Positions 18,132-27,363 of a stretch of DNA of 64,000 nucleotides are shown piece after piece. A program made the position numbers and the translations under genes. Source of the DNA: Rhizobiales bacterium GAS188 (lineage in GTDB: Bacteria; Pseudomonadota; Alphaproteobacteria; Rhizobiales; Beijerinckiaceae); NCBI GenBank assembly GCA_900104855.1, contig FNSS01000001.1, positions 6,581,001 through 6,645,000 of the forward strand, given 5' to 3'. Positions within the stretch are counted from its first letter, which is position 1; each line of letters opens with the position of its first letter. Under the pieces are notes generated by a model. The model was given only the letters and a program-made list of their open reading frames with translations, searched no databases and was not told the origin of the DNA.

Positions 18132-18719
18132 CTATTTCGGAAAGAACGCTTCCGGGATGTCGAAATCCGATTGCGGCTCGCCAAGCCCGGTCCGATCGAA
18201 GAAGTCCGGGCCGAGCTCGCCTTCGACATAATTGGCGTCGAGTCGGCAAGGGATATTGGCGATCTCCGCCCCGTCCTTCTGCACGGCGACACCTTGGACG
18301 GTCGCCTTGCGGCCCTTCGCGCCCCAATTCCCGATGGCGCTGAAGATCGTGTAGACATAGGGCGTCTTGGTGAAGCGGAAATATGCACCTCCGCCGCCTG
18401 AAAACATCAAGGTTCCCGGGGTGAACAGGCCGGCCGGATGCCGCGGCGTCTCGGGATGGACGAGTTCCGGCTTGCCGCTCGGCCCGAACCGATATTGCAG
18501 ATAGCCGGCATTCTTCGAGAGGTTTCTGGAGGCGCAGACCGACAGGAAGCGCGAGCCGGTGGAGCAGGAATAGACGACATTCTCTTCGGCGCTGCACAAG
18601 GTCACGGCGACTGCCCCGGCCGCGGACGGCGCGAACACGGCGAGCAGCAGCGCCGCACCTGCCTTGACGACGTGGCGTATCATCCGGCGGGCGCGGCAGG
18701 CCTCGCGGGTGCCGATCAC
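18132..18719 (-). CDS. Secreted protein of unknown function
   Basis: A 195-residue exported protein. GTG 18719 overlaps the TGA of chpT (GTGA), which favours coupled translation; an internal ATG at 18683 would give a shorter, more standard signal peptide with no evident ribosome site. The hydrophobic stretch GAALLLAVFAPSAAGA is followed by a mature domain with Cys in LCSAEENVVYSCSTG and SVCAS, then a G-Y-L-Q-Y-R-F-G motif. Similar unnamed periplasmic proteins occur in Rhizobiales. Two or three disulfides are possible. Its link to chpT is only positional. Confidence 0.65.
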   Translation of the reverse strand: MIGTREACRARRMIRHVVKAGAALLLAVFAPSAAGAVAVTLCSAEENVVYSCSTGSRFLSVCASRNLSKNAGYLQYRFGPSGKPELVHPETPRHPAGLFTPGTLMFSGGGGAYFRFTKTPYVYTIFSAIGNWGAKGRKATVQGVAVQKDGAEIANIPCRLDANYVEGELGPDFFDRTGLGEPQSDFDIPEAFFPK

Positions 18720-19363
18720 GCCTGAGCGCCTGTGGCGCTGAAGCGCACCGTCTCGCCTTCGATGGCGACCGCGATCTGCATGCCGGCAGCTTTTGCCATC
18801 AGCCCCGTATAGAAGGGTTGGATCGCATGGGCATCGACGCTGCCGGTCGGTGAATGCCCGGCGAGCAGCTCGTTCACATGCGGGGGAATGCGCGCATTCG
18901 GCCCGGTCGCGGTGATGATCATCGTGTTCGCGGCCTCCCCGCCCTCCACAACCACCTTGATGGTGCCGCCGCGCGGGATGGCGGGGCCGGCGAGCAGCAG
19001 CAGGTTGAGCAGCAGCTTGACCTTGTTCTTAGGCAGCAGCACCCGCGGCGCCTCCCAGATGAGCTCCGCCTTCTCGTCCTCGAAATAGGTGCGCGCCACG
19101 GCGTGGGCGGCGCCCAGATCGATATTGGCCCCCGCCGAGCCGCCCGCTCCGAAAGCGAGGCGCGCGAATTGCAGGCGTGAGGAGGCGCGCGCCGCGCTCT
19201 CGCGCACGAGGCGCAATGCGTCCTCGCGCATCGCCGCGTCCTTTTCGATGTCCATGACCTCGAGGCCGTTGACGATGGCGCCGACCGGGCTGATGACGTC
19301 GTGGCAGACGCGGCTGCACATCAGGGCAGCGAGATCGAGCGATTCGAGTGTGATGTCGGTCAT
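18716..19363 (-). CDS. chpT: Histidine phosphotransferase ChpT
   Basis: A 215-residue phosphotransferase like ChpT of Caulobacter, which passes phosphate from the kinase CckA to the master regulator CtrA and to CpdR. It resembles a histidine-kinase dimerisation domain joined to a degenerate ATPase-like domain. The phosphorylated residue is His21 in SRVCHDVISPVGAIVNGLE, the usual ChpT motif; the second half (KLLLNLLLLAGPAIPRGG ... ATGPNARIPPHV) is the ATPase-like domain without full ATP-binding boxes. ATG 19363 fits the start of family members. It should be essential for cell-cycle control in this order. Confidence 0.9.
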   Translation of the reverse strand: MTDITLESLDLAALMCSRVCHDVISPVGAIVNGLEVMDIEKDAAMREDALRLVRESAARASSRLQFARLAFGAGGSAGANIDLGAAHAVARTYFEDEKAELIWEAPRVLLPKNKVKLLLNLLLLAGPAIPRGGTIKVVVEGGEAANTMIITATGPNARIPPHVNELLAGHSPTGSVDAHAIQPFYTGLMAKAAGMQIAVAIEGETVRFSATGAQA

Positions 19364-19509
19364 CGGATGTTCGCAACCTCTCGTCCCGGGCAGATCTTGG
19401 CGACAGGGCGGCCTCGATCTGCCAAGCTCGCCAAGCCTCGATCGCCGAGGCGATTCGGCCCGTTGCTGATACACCTTGGGAGCTAGGCTTGAAAGGAGAG
19501 CGGCATCAA

Positions 19510-20337
19510 TTGAGCCATATCGAAGCGCTCTTCGTCGAGGCCGCCATCGCGGCCGGGCGCGAGATCGTGTCGATCGCAGGCTGCGGCCCGGAGGCGCAGC
19601 TCAAGGCTGACGGCTCCCCCGTCACCGATGCCGATATGCGCGCCGAGACGCTCATCCGCGCGAGGCTCGGAGCGTCCTTGCCCGATATCCCGATCATCGG
19701 GGAGGAAGGCGGCGCCTCCTGCGCTACGGCGGCTGCGCTCGACGCCCTCATCCTCGTCGATCCGCTCGACGGCACGCGCGATTTCCTGGCGGGCTCGCAT
19801 GAGTTCACGGTCAATATCGCCTTCATCGAGCATGGTCGTGCCGTGGTCGGCGTGGTGCACGCCCCGGCCCTGGGGCGGCTCTTCGCCGGACATGTCGGGG
19901 GAGGCGCCTGCGAGATCGCCGTCGGCCCGGATGGCGCCTTCGACGCGCTGGCGCAGAGGCGGCCGATTTCGGTGCGGCCGGTCGAAGGGAAAGGGCCGAT
20001 TGCGCTCGAGAGCCGCTCGCATCGCGAGCCCGCGACGGAAGCTCTGCTGGCGAGCCTGCGCCCGGCCGGCCGGCGCTGCGTCGGCTCGTCCTTGAAGTTC
20101 GCCCTGATCGCGGCCGGGGAGGCCGATCTCTATGCGCGCGGCGTCAGCTTGAACGGCTGGGACATCGCCGCAGGCGATGCGGTGCTGACCGCGGCGGGCG
20201 GAGCCGTGCTGTCGCTGCAGGACGAGCCCATCCGCTATGGCGGCGCGACCCCGAAAGCGCCGCCTTTCATCGCCATCGGCGATCCGGGCTTGCGAGCCTT
20301 GATCAGGCGACAGCATATCGCCGATGCGGGGGAATGA
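19510..20337 (+). CDS. cysQ: 3'(2'),5'-bisphosphate nucleotidase CysQ-like
   Basis: A 275-residue Mg-dependent phosphatase of the inositol monophosphatase family, most like CysQ, which removes 3'-phosphate from PAP produced in sulfate assimilation. Metal-site motifs are in order: SPVTDADMRAE, GEEGG, LVDPLDGTRDFLAGSHEFTVNIA and the late NGWDIAAGDAVLTAAGG. AAGGAGAG lies nine bases before TTG 19510, so I choose that rather than TTG 19489, which precedes the ribosome site. Substrate specificity (PAP versus inositol phosphate) cannot be proven by eye. It diverges from chpT. Confidence 0.85.
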   Translation: MSHIEALFVEAAIAAGREIVSIAGCGPEAQLKADGSPVTDADMRAETLIRARLGASLPDIPIIGEEGGASCATAAALDALILVDPLDGTRDFLAGSHEFTVNIAFIEHGRAVVGVVHAPALGRLFAGHVGGGACEIAVGPDGAFDALAQRRPISVRPVEGKGPIALESRSHREPATEALLASLRPAGRRCVGSSLKFALIAAGEADLYARGVSLNGWDIAAGDAVLTAAGGAVLSLQDEPIRYGGATPKAPPFIAIGDPGLRALIRRQHIADAGE

Positions 20338-20557
20338 GCGTCATTTCCCCTGGCCGGGTGGGTATTGCCCGCATGGCTCAGGTTGTAGTGCCGGTGTCCC
20401 GCAACTTTTTCGCTGGCCAAGGACCGCTCGGCAAGCTTCTGTTAACTCTCCTGATCCCCAATGCCTCAGGGGCGCCCGTCTCTTGCCATAGTCGACGGCG
20501 AGAATAGGGCGAATCGCGCCTTCCAAATCGCGCTTCATGGCGAAGGAGAAGATGACC

Positions 20558-21184
20558 ATGTCGGAGCCTGCCATTGAGCCTGGCCCTTTCGCGGGTCCGA
20601 GGATGGATCGGCGCGACGTGTTGCGGGGCGGCGCTCTCCTCGCCGCGGGTCTCGCGGTTCCGAGCTTGGCGAGAGCCGCCGCGCCGCAAGGCGGAGCGCC
20701 CGACACTTTCGAACCGGGCGAGGTGCTCAGTAGCGGTCATCGCTTCTTCGGCTCGGTTTCGCGCGGCCTTGCTTCGGTCGTCGAAGAGGCGACGCGGCGT
20801 TGGGGACGGCCGAACGGCTATATCCTCGGCCAGGAAGCTTCGGGCGCCTTCATCGGCGGCCTGCGCTATGGCGAGGGCACCTTGTTCACGCGCAATGCCG
20901 GAGATACCCATGTCTATTGGCAGGGGCCTTCGGTCGGCTTCGACTGGGGCGGGGACGGGGCACGCACGATGATGCTCGCCTATGGCTTGCCGGCCGTCGA
21001 GGCGCTGTTCACGCGCTTTGTGGGCGTCAACGGCTCGGCTTATTTCGTCGGCGGCTTCGGCATGACGGCGCTCGCCGCCAATGACGCTGTCGTCGTGCCC
21101 ATCCGCTCGGGCGTCGGCCTGCGGCTCGGCGCCAATATCGGCTATGTGAAATTCACCCCAGACGCCACCTGGAACCCGTTCTGA
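20558..21184 (+). CDS. eipA: Envelope integrity protein EipA (DUF1134)
   Basis: A 208-residue periplasmic protein of the DUF1134 family. EipA in Brucella and Caulobacter is needed for envelope integrity and forms a small beta barrel. The N terminus carries a Tat-like signal: RRDVLRGGALLAAGLAVPSLA with cleavage near ARA. The mature region starts GQEASGAFIGGLRYGEG, with DTHVYWQGPSVGFDWGGDGAR and the ending LGANIGYVKFTPDATWNPF typical of the family. AAGGAG nine bases before ATG 20558 favours that start over ATG 20537 or 20552. The gene is followed by a palindromic repeat. Confidence 0.9.
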   Translation: MSEPAIEPGPFAGPRMDRRDVLRGGALLAAGLAVPSLARAAAPQGGAPDTFEPGEVLSSGHRFFGSVSRGLASVVEEATRRWGRPNGYILGQEASGAFIGGLRYGEGTLFTRNAGDTHVYWQGPSVGFDWGGDGARTMMLAYGLPAVEALFTRFVGVNGSAYFVGGFGMTALAANDAVVVPIRSGVGLRLGANIGYVKFTPDATWNPF

Positions 21185-21186
21185 GC

Positions 21187-21273
21187 TGGGACCGCGGGCG
21201 TCCCGCCCCGCTCTTACGCACGCCTAGGCCTCCACGCACGGGAAGAAGGGCGACCGAGACGATCGCGGTCCCA
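21187..21273. repeat. Dispersed 87-bp palindromic element, copy 1
   Basis: It starts TGGGACCGCGGGCGTCCCG and ends with GATCGCGGTCCCA, so the ends are imperfect inverted repeats. The same element occurs twice at 53478-53560 and 53585-53669. It follows the eipA stop directly and could end transcription. The centre is less conserved than the ends. Confidence 0.8.
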
Positions 21274-21382
21274 GGGCATCGCGTTGCCACATTCGAGCTG
21301 ACGACCACGGTTTGCGTTGGACCCTGCCTCGCATCTGCCGCGATGACCGCTTATGTGTAAGGATCAGCGAAGGAAGGCGTCG

Positions 21383-21673
21383 ATGATCCGTCTCACGGTC
21401 GGCCGCGGACCCTTTATGCGGCAGGTGAAGATCCCATTCTGGGCGCTCGCCCTGTCCGGCACGGCGGTGGTGCTCCTCGGCTTGCTGCTGCTCGCCTTCC
21501 TGGCAAGCCTCGCGGCCATCATCATTCCGGTTTGCCTGATCGGGGCCGGTGCGGCGCACTGGTTCGGAAAGTCCGGCAATTCCGCCCGCGAGCCGATCTT
21601 CACGCCGCGGCGCGCCGCCGACCCGAACATCATCGAAGGCGAATATCGGGTCCTCGACGAAAAGCGCCGCTGA
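21383..21673 (+). CDS. Small two-helix membrane protein
   Basis: A 96-residue protein with two adjoining hydrophobic stretches (about residues 19-42 and 44-60) and a C-terminal acidic/basic tail, IIEGEYRVLDEKRR. Short proteins with this tail are common and unnamed in Rhizobiales. ATG 21383 is chosen over an upstream in-frame start at 21353, which adds a charged leader. No RNA-binding or catalytic motif is visible. Confidence 0.6.
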   Translation: MIRLTVGRGPFMRQVKIPFWALALSGTAVVLLGLLLLAFLASLAAIIIPVCLIGAGAAHWFGKSGNSAREPIFTPRRAADPNIIEGEYRVLDEKRR

Positions 21674-21985
21674 GCGTGCGGCCATAAGGGCTACGAGCCC
21701 GGAAATTCCCTCCCGAGGGTAGAAATCGCGCTGAGACCGGCATGCGCTTGTCCGCTATCCGGACAGGCGCGCCTGAGGGTCTATCGGCAAAGCGAGCGAC
21801 CGCCTCCGATTCCCTGCGAGCCGTGATCCGATCACAATCATCGGCTTGGCGATTGCGCTTTTTCCAAAAACCGGCTTCGATGCGCGCAGCGCAGCGGCGG
21901 GGGTTCTGCGAGCCTCCGTCGTGGCACGAAGCTTCAACGTCGCGGCCAGATCGCGCGACACAGAATGAACCGAGGGAGACACCCA
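21674..21985. other. 312-base non-coding gap before the dpp operon
   Basis: No supported gene. A small inverted repeat, TGTCCG at 21750 with CGGACA ending at 21766, lies midway. The last bases carry GAGGGAG before the dppA ATG at 21986. The operon promoter should be in this gap but I cannot place its boxes. Confidence 0.4.
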
Positions 21986-23587
21986 ATGCCTTCGCCACGC
22001 TATTTTCAGCTGGCCGGAGCCGGCCTCGCCGCGCTCTTTTTGAGCGGAACATCGCTCAGCGCCAAGACCTTCGTCTATTGCTCGGAGGGCTCGCCCGAGA
22101 ATTTCAGCCCCGCGCTGAACACCACCGGCACGAGCCTCGATGCGGCCCGCCCAGCCTTCAGCCAACTCGTCCGCTTCGAGCGCGGCACCACCCAGGTTGT
22201 GTCCGATCTCGCCGAGAAATACGACGTATCCGAGGACGGCAAGGTCGTCACTTTCCATCTGCGCAAGGGCGTCAAATGGCATTCGGGCGTGAACGGCTTC
22301 ACGCCGACGCGCGATTTCAATGCCGATGACGTGCTGTTCTCCTTCAACCGCCAATGGAAGCCGGACCATCCCTACGCCAAGATTTCAGGCGGGAAATACG
22401 ACTATTTCAGCGATATGGACATGCCGAAGCTATTGGCCTCCATACAGAAGAAGGATGATTACACGGTCGTCTTCACCTTGACCGAACCGAACGCGCCGAT
22501 CCTCGCCAATCTCGCCATGGATTTCGCGACCATCCAATCGGCCGAATATGCCGATTTCCTGATGAAGAAGGGCACGCCCGAGCAGTTCGACCAGATTCCG
22601 GTGGGCACCGGCCCCTTCCAGTTCGTGGCCTATCAGAAGGACGCGGTGATCCGCTTCAAGGCCAATCCGAGCTATTATCAGGGCAAAGCGGCGATCGACG
22701 ACCTCGTCTATGCCATCACGCCCGACCCGACTTCGCGCCTCGCCAAGTTGAAGACCGGCGAGTGCAGCTTCATCTTCGGGCCGCGCCCCCAGGATCTCGA
22801 GGAGATCAAGAAGGATCCGGCGCTGACATTGACGTCGCAGCCAGGCCTCAACATCGCCTATTGGGCCTTCAATAACAAAAAGCCTCCCTTCGACAAGAAG
22901 GAGGTCCGGCAGGCCTTCAACATGGCCATCGACAAGGCGGCGATCATCAAGGACGTCTATAACGGCGCCGGCGTAGCGGCCAAGAACCTGATCCCGCCGA
23001 CCATCTGGTCCTATAACGACAAAGTGAAGGACTACGCCTACGACCCCGAGAAGGCCAAGGCCATGCTCAAATCGGCCGGCGTGACGGCGCCGCTCGACAT
23101 CGATTTGTGGTATATGCCGGTGCAGCGCCCCTATAATCCCAATGCCAAGCGCATCGCCGAGATGATGCAGTCCGATCTCGCCAAGGTCGGCGTCAACGCC
23201 AAGCTCGTCACCTATGAATGGGGCGAATATCGCAAGCGCGCCCAGCAGGGCGAGCCCATGACGGTGCAGCTCGGCTGGACGGGCGACAATGGCGACCCCG
23301 ACAATTTCTTCTTCCTGCGGGGCTGCTCGGCGGCGCGCGAAGGCGGGCAGAACCTGCCGAAGTGGTGCAACAAGGAATTCGACGACATGCTCAGCAAGGC
23401 GCGTCAGACGACCGATGTGGCGACGCGTACCAAGCTCTATGAGCAGATGCAGGTCATCGAGAAGGAGGAAGCTCCCGACTTCACCATCGCCCACTCGATC
23501 GTCTTCGAGGCGATGCGCGCCAATGTCGTGGGCTACAAAGTCAGCCCGCTTGGCGCCCATGTCTTCTATGGCGTCGATCTGAAATAG
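21986..23587 (+). CDS. dppA: Dipeptide-binding protein DppA, first copy
   Basis: A 533-residue periplasmic solute-binding protein of family SBP_5. After a signal peptide (residues 1-27, cleavage before KTFVY) the mature start FVYCSEGSPENFSPALNTTGTS is very close to E. coli DppA, as are VPVQRPYNPNAKR-type and TYEWGEYRKR segments and LGWTGDNGDPDNFFF. It delivers dipeptides (and, in some bacteria, haem or 5-aminolevulinate) to the DppBCDF transporter encoded downstream. Start ATG 21986 has GAGGGAG upstream. A second, closely related dppA follows after 143 bases, so this is a tandem duplication. Confidence 0.9.
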   Translation: MPSPRYFQLAGAGLAALFLSGTSLSAKTFVYCSEGSPENFSPALNTTGTSLDAARPAFSQLVRFERGTTQVVSDLAEKYDVSEDGKVVTFHLRKGVKWHSGVNGFTPTRDFNADDVLFSFNRQWKPDHPYAKISGGKYDYFSDMDMPKLLASIQKKDDYTVVFTLTEPNAPILANLAMDFATIQSAEYADFLMKKGTPEQFDQIPVGTGPFQFVAYQKDAVIRFKANPSYYQGKAAIDDLVYAITPDPTSRLAKLKTGECSFIFGPRPQDLEEIKKDPALTLTSQPGLNIAYWAFNNKKPPFDKKEVRQAFNMAIDKAAIIKDVYNGAGVAAKNLIPPTIWSYNDKVKDYAYDPEKAKAMLKSAGVTAPLDIDLWYMPVQRPYNPNAKRIAEMMQSDLAKVGVNAKLVTYEWGEYRKRAQQGEPMTVQLGWTGDNGDPDNFFFLRGCSAAREGGQNLPKWCNKEFDDMLSKARQTTDVATRTKLYEQMQVIEKEEAPDFTIAHSIVFEAMRANVVGYKVSPLGAHVFYGVDLK

Positions 23588-23730
23588 GGCAGGGCGCGGC
23601 CCGCCCGCGTCTCGGCTCCGGCCCCCGTCGCAACGGGGCGCCGGACCGTATCTGGCTTTCGAATTGCATCACCGTCGGCCGTTCGCGGTCGGCGGCCGCA
23701 TAAGAACAGAACAACGACGGAGAAACCAGG

Positions 23731-25326
23731 ATGCAATCACGTCAGATCATCAGCATGATCGGTGCGCTCGCGGCGACCTGCCTGAGCGCCGCAGCAGCCG
23801 ACGCCAAGGCGCTGGTCTATTGCCTCGAGGGCTCGCCGGAGAACTTCAATCCGGCGCTGACCACGACCAATACCAGTCTCGACGCCTCACGCCATGCCTA
23901 TGACCAGCTGGTCGAGTTCGAGCGCGGCACCACCAAATTGATACCGGGCCTTGCCGAGACCTGGGATTTCTCCGATGGCGGCAAGACGGTCACCTTCCAT
24001 TTGCGAAAAGGCGTGAAATTCGGCGCCGTCAAGGACTTCACGCCGACGCGCGACTTCAACGCCGACGACGTGTTGTTCTCCTTCAACCGCCAGCTCAAGG
24101 CCGATCATCCCTATCATATGGTGACTGGCGGCAAGTTCGATACCTTCAACGACATGGATATGGGCAAGATCATCCAGTCGCTCGAGAAGAAGGATGACTA
24201 CACGATCGTCTTCCATCTCTCCGAGCCGAACGCGCCCTTCATGGCCAATCTCGCCATGGATTTCGCTTCGATCGGCTCGGCCGAATATGCCGACGCCATG
24301 ATGAAGAAGGGGACACCCGAGCAGCTCGACCAGGTTCCGGTGGGCACCGGTCCCTACAGCTTCGTCGCCTATCAGAAGGACACCGTGATCCGCTTCAAGG
24401 CGAATGCCGCCTATTTCCGCGGCAAGCCGAAGATCGACGATTACATCCTCTCGATCGTCCCCGATCCGACCGTGCGCTACGCCAAGCTCAAAGCCGGCGA
24501 ATGCACCCTGATGGGCTTCCCGCGGCCGTCCGACCTGCCGGAGATGGAGAAGGATAAGGGCCTGCAGGTCATGCACCAGGCCGGCCTCAACGTCTCCTAC
24601 TGGACCTTCAACGAGCAGAAGAAGCCCTTCGACGATGTGCGGGTGCGCCAGGCGCTGATCATGGCGATCGACAAGGCCGCGATCATCAAGGATGTCTATG
24701 GCTCGACCGGCCAGGCGGCCAAGAACCCGATCCCGCCGACCATCTGGTCGTATAACGACGCGGTGAAGGACTACCCTTACGATCCCGAGAAATCGAAAGC
24801 CCTCCTCAAGCAAGCGGGCGTCACCACGCCCCTCGACATCGATCTGTGGTACATGCCGGTACAGCGGCCCTATAATCCCAACCCGAAGCGTATCGGCGAG
24901 ATGATGCAAGGCGATCTCGCCAAGATCGGCATCAACGCCAAGCTCGTGACCTATGAATGGGGCGAATACCGCAAGCGCATGCAGCAGGGCGAGGAGATGA
25001 CCGGGCAGCTCGGCTGGACCGGCGATAATGGCGATCCCGACAATTTCTTCTTCCTGCTGGGCTGCAACGCGGCGCGGGACGGCGGGCAGAACATCGCGCG
25101 CTTCTGCGACAAGGACTACGAGGACAAGCTGCAGAAGGCGCGCCAATCGACCGACACGGAGGAGCGCGCCAAGCTCTATGAGGAGATGCAGGTCATCGCC
25201 CATGACAAGGCGGCCTGGTTCACCATCGCGCATTCGGTCGTCTACGAGATTTCGGCCGCCAATCTCACCGGCTATGCGGTCTCGCCGCTCGGCCGGCACG
25301 AATTCGCGGGTGCCGACCTGAAATAG
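23731..25326 (+). CDS. dppA: Dipeptide-binding protein DppA, second copy
   Basis: A 531-residue paralogue of the preceding gene with the same signal peptide, CLEGSPENFNPALTTTNTS start, and PVQRPYNPNPKR, TYEWGEYRKR and GWTGDNGDPDNFFF segments. By eye the two proteins are about 70 percent identical, with differences spread along the length rather than confined to one end. This suggests an old duplication followed by divergence, perhaps toward different peptide sets. CGGAGAAACC precedes ATG 23731. The permease gene begins 25 bases after the stop, so it is the promoter-distal copy fused most tightly to the transporter. Confidence 0.9.
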   Translation: MQSRQIISMIGALAATCLSAAAADAKALVYCLEGSPENFNPALTTTNTSLDASRHAYDQLVEFERGTTKLIPGLAETWDFSDGGKTVTFHLRKGVKFGAVKDFTPTRDFNADDVLFSFNRQLKADHPYHMVTGGKFDTFNDMDMGKIIQSLEKKDDYTIVFHLSEPNAPFMANLAMDFASIGSAEYADAMMKKGTPEQLDQVPVGTGPYSFVAYQKDTVIRFKANAAYFRGKPKIDDYILSIVPDPTVRYAKLKAGECTLMGFPRPSDLPEMEKDKGLQVMHQAGLNVSYWTFNEQKKPFDDVRVRQALIMAIDKAAIIKDVYGSTGQAAKNPIPPTIWSYNDAVKDYPYDPEKSKALLKQAGVTTPLDIDLWYMPVQRPYNPNPKRIGEMMQGDLAKIGINAKLVTYEWGEYRKRMQQGEEMTGQLGWTGDNGDPDNFFFLLGCNAARDGGQNIARFCDKDYEDKLQKARQSTDTEERAKLYEEMQVIAHDKAAWFTIAHSVVYEISAANLTGYAVSPLGRHEFAGADLK

Positions 25327-25351
25327 TACGAAGCCGCGCCGAGGAACGGCC

Positions 25352-26365
25352 ATGATCAAGTTCCTTCTCCGCCGCATCGTGTTGACGCTGCCCACTTTCG
25401 TGGCGTTGATGTTCGTGACCTTCGTGGCGATCCGGCTGGTGCCTGGCGACCCGGTCGAGGTGCGGGTCGGCGAGCATGGCATCTCGCCGGAGCGGCTCGC
25501 CCAGTTCCGCCATGATCTCGGCCTCGACCTGCCGGTGTGGAGGCAGTTCCTGGATTATGTCTGGCGGCTCTTCCATGGCGATTTCGGCACCTCCGTCGTC
25601 ACCAACGCCAAGGTGACGACGGAGTTCTTCACCCTCTTCCCAGCGACCCTCGAGCTCGCTTCCTGCGCGCTGATCCTCGCCATCGGCATCGGCATTCCGG
25701 CCGGCGCCATCGCGGCCGTGAAGCGGGGCTCGTTCTACGACCATACGCTGATGGGCCTCTCCTTGACCGGCTATTCGATGCCGATCTTCTGGTGGGGGCT
25801 TTTGCTCATCATGTTCGTGTCGGAGCGGCTCGGCTGGACGCCGGTCTCCGGGCGCATCGATCTCATCAACTACTATTTCGAGCCGGTCACCGGCTTCATG
25901 CTGATTGATGCGCTGTTGTCGGACCAGCAAGGCGCCTTCTGGTCGGCACTGAGCCATCTCGTCTTGCCGGCTATCGTGCTCGCCACCATCCCCCTCGCGG
26001 TGATCGCGCGCATGACGCGCTCCTCGATGCTCGAAGTGCTCAACGAGGATTATGTGCGCACGGCCCGCGCCAAGGGCCTGCCGCCTTGGCGCGTGGTCGG
26101 CCTTCATGCGTTGCGCAACGCCCTGATCCCGGTGATCACCATTGTCGGCTTGCAGATCGGCACGCTTCTGGGCGGCGCGGTGCTGACCGAATACATCTTC
26201 GCCTGGCCCGGCGTCGGCCATTGGCTGATCGACGCCATCTCGCGGCGCGACTATCCGGCGCTGCAGGGAGGCATCCTGCTGATCTCCTCCCTCGTCATCC
26301 TCGTCAACCTGATCGTCGACGTGCTCTACGGCACCGTCAATCCACGGATCCGCCATGGCCGCTGA
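25352..26365 (+). CDS. dppB: Dipeptide ABC transporter permease DppB
   Basis: A 337-residue inner-membrane permease, the DppB subunit. The N-terminal helix followed by R-L-V-P-G-D-P-V is typical, as is the long first periplasmic loop. The EAA cytoplasmic loop contacting the ATPase reads EDYVRTARAKGLPPWRVVGLHALRNALIPV, matching the DppB consensus. Length equals the E. coli protein (339) within two residues. It overlaps dppC by 11 bases. It forms the membrane channel with DppC. Confidence 0.93.
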   Translation: MIKFLLRRIVLTLPTFVALMFVTFVAIRLVPGDPVEVRVGEHGISPERLAQFRHDLGLDLPVWRQFLDYVWRLFHGDFGTSVVTNAKVTTEFFTLFPATLELASCALILAIGIGIPAGAIAAVKRGSFYDHTLMGLSLTGYSMPIFWWGLLLIMFVSERLGWTPVSGRIDLINYYFEPVTGFMLIDALLSDQQGAFWSALSHLVLPAIVLATIPLAVIARMTRSSMLEVLNEDYVRTARAKGLPPWRVVGLHALRNALIPVITIVGLQIGTLLGGAVLTEYIFAWPGVGHWLIDAISRRDYPALQGGILLISSLVILVNLIVDVLYGTVNPRIRHGR

Positions 26366-27266
26366 CATCACCATCTCGGTCCCGGTCAAGACCGCCGCAC
26401 CGCCCTCGCGCTTCGCGGAATTCTGGTCGTCCTTCCGGGAGAACAAGGGTGCGGTCGCGGGCCTCGTCCTGCTCGTGCTGATCATCCTGGCGGCGATCTT
26501 CGCCGACGTCCTCGCCCCCCATTCGCCGCTCGAGCAGTTTCGGCAGTTCGTGAAGCTGCCGCCCGCCTGGTACGAGGGCGGCAATTGGACCTTCCCGCTC
26601 GGCACCGACGCGCTTGGGCGCGACATGCTCTCGCGCATCATGCATGGGGCGCGCTATTCCTTGTTCATCGGCCTCAGCGTCATGGCGGTGTCGATCGTCT
26701 GCGGCGTGTCGCTCGGCCTGATTGCCGCCTTCGCCGGCGGCTGGCTCGATTCTACCATCGCCCGCATCATGGACCTCATCGTCGCCATTCCGAGCCTGGT
26801 GCTGGCGATCCTGATCATCGCGATTCTGCAGAATCCGAGCCTCGAGAAGACGATCGTCGCTGTGACCATCGTGTCCCTGCCGCGCTATGTACGGCTGGTG
26901 CGCGCCTCGGCGCTCTCGGAAATGGGCAAGGATTATGTGACGGCGGCGCGGGTGGCGGGCGTCGGCAAGCTTCGGCTGATGCTGCGCACGGTGCTGCCCA
27001 ACTGCCTTGCCCCGGTCATCGTGCAGGCGGCGCTCGGCGTCTCCGACGCGATCCTCGAAGCCGCGGCGCTCGGCTTCCTGGGGCTCGGTGCCCAACCGCC
27101 GACGCCGGAATGGGGCGCCATGGTCGGCGACGGGCGCGAATTCATCCGCTCCGAGCCGTGGATCGTGACGCTGCCCGGCCTTGCCATTCTCGTCACCGTG
27201 ATCTCGATCAACCTGTTCGGGGACGGGCTGCGCGATGCGCTCGATCCCAAGCTGAAGCGCAGCTGA
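26355..27266 (+). CDS. dppC: Dipeptide ABC transporter permease DppC
   Basis: A 303-residue permease, partner of DppB. Seen: the N-terminal FRENKGAVAGLVLL helix, LGTDALGRDMLSRIMHGARYSL, and the EAA loop KDYVTAARVAGVGKLRLMLRTVLPN. The C terminus carries AALGFLGLGAQPPTPEWGAM, highly typical of DppC/OppC proteins. The gene starts inside the 3' end of dppB, indicating coupled translation. 85-97 bases separate it from dppD, the largest gap within the operon. Confidence 0.93.
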   Translation: MAADITISVPVKTAAPPSRFAEFWSSFRENKGAVAGLVLLVLIILAAIFADVLAPHSPLEQFRQFVKLPPAWYEGGNWTFPLGTDALGRDMLSRIMHGARYSLFIGLSVMAVSIVCGVSLGLIAAFAGGWLDSTIARIMDLIVAIPSLVLAILIIAILQNPSLEKTIVAVTIVSLPRYVRLVRASALSEMGKDYVTAARVAGVGKLRLMLRTVLPNCLAPVIVQAALGVSDAILEAAALGFLGLGAQPPTPEWGAMVGDGREFIRSEPWIVTLPGLAILVTVISINLFGDGLRDALDPKLKRS

Positions 27267-27363
27267 GCTTCGTGCGGCTTCGCCCCCGTTCCGTCCCGCA
27301 GCCTCGGCCGTCGGCACGGCGAGATCACAGCCTCAGTGCGACAGCTCCAATGTGATGCCATCA

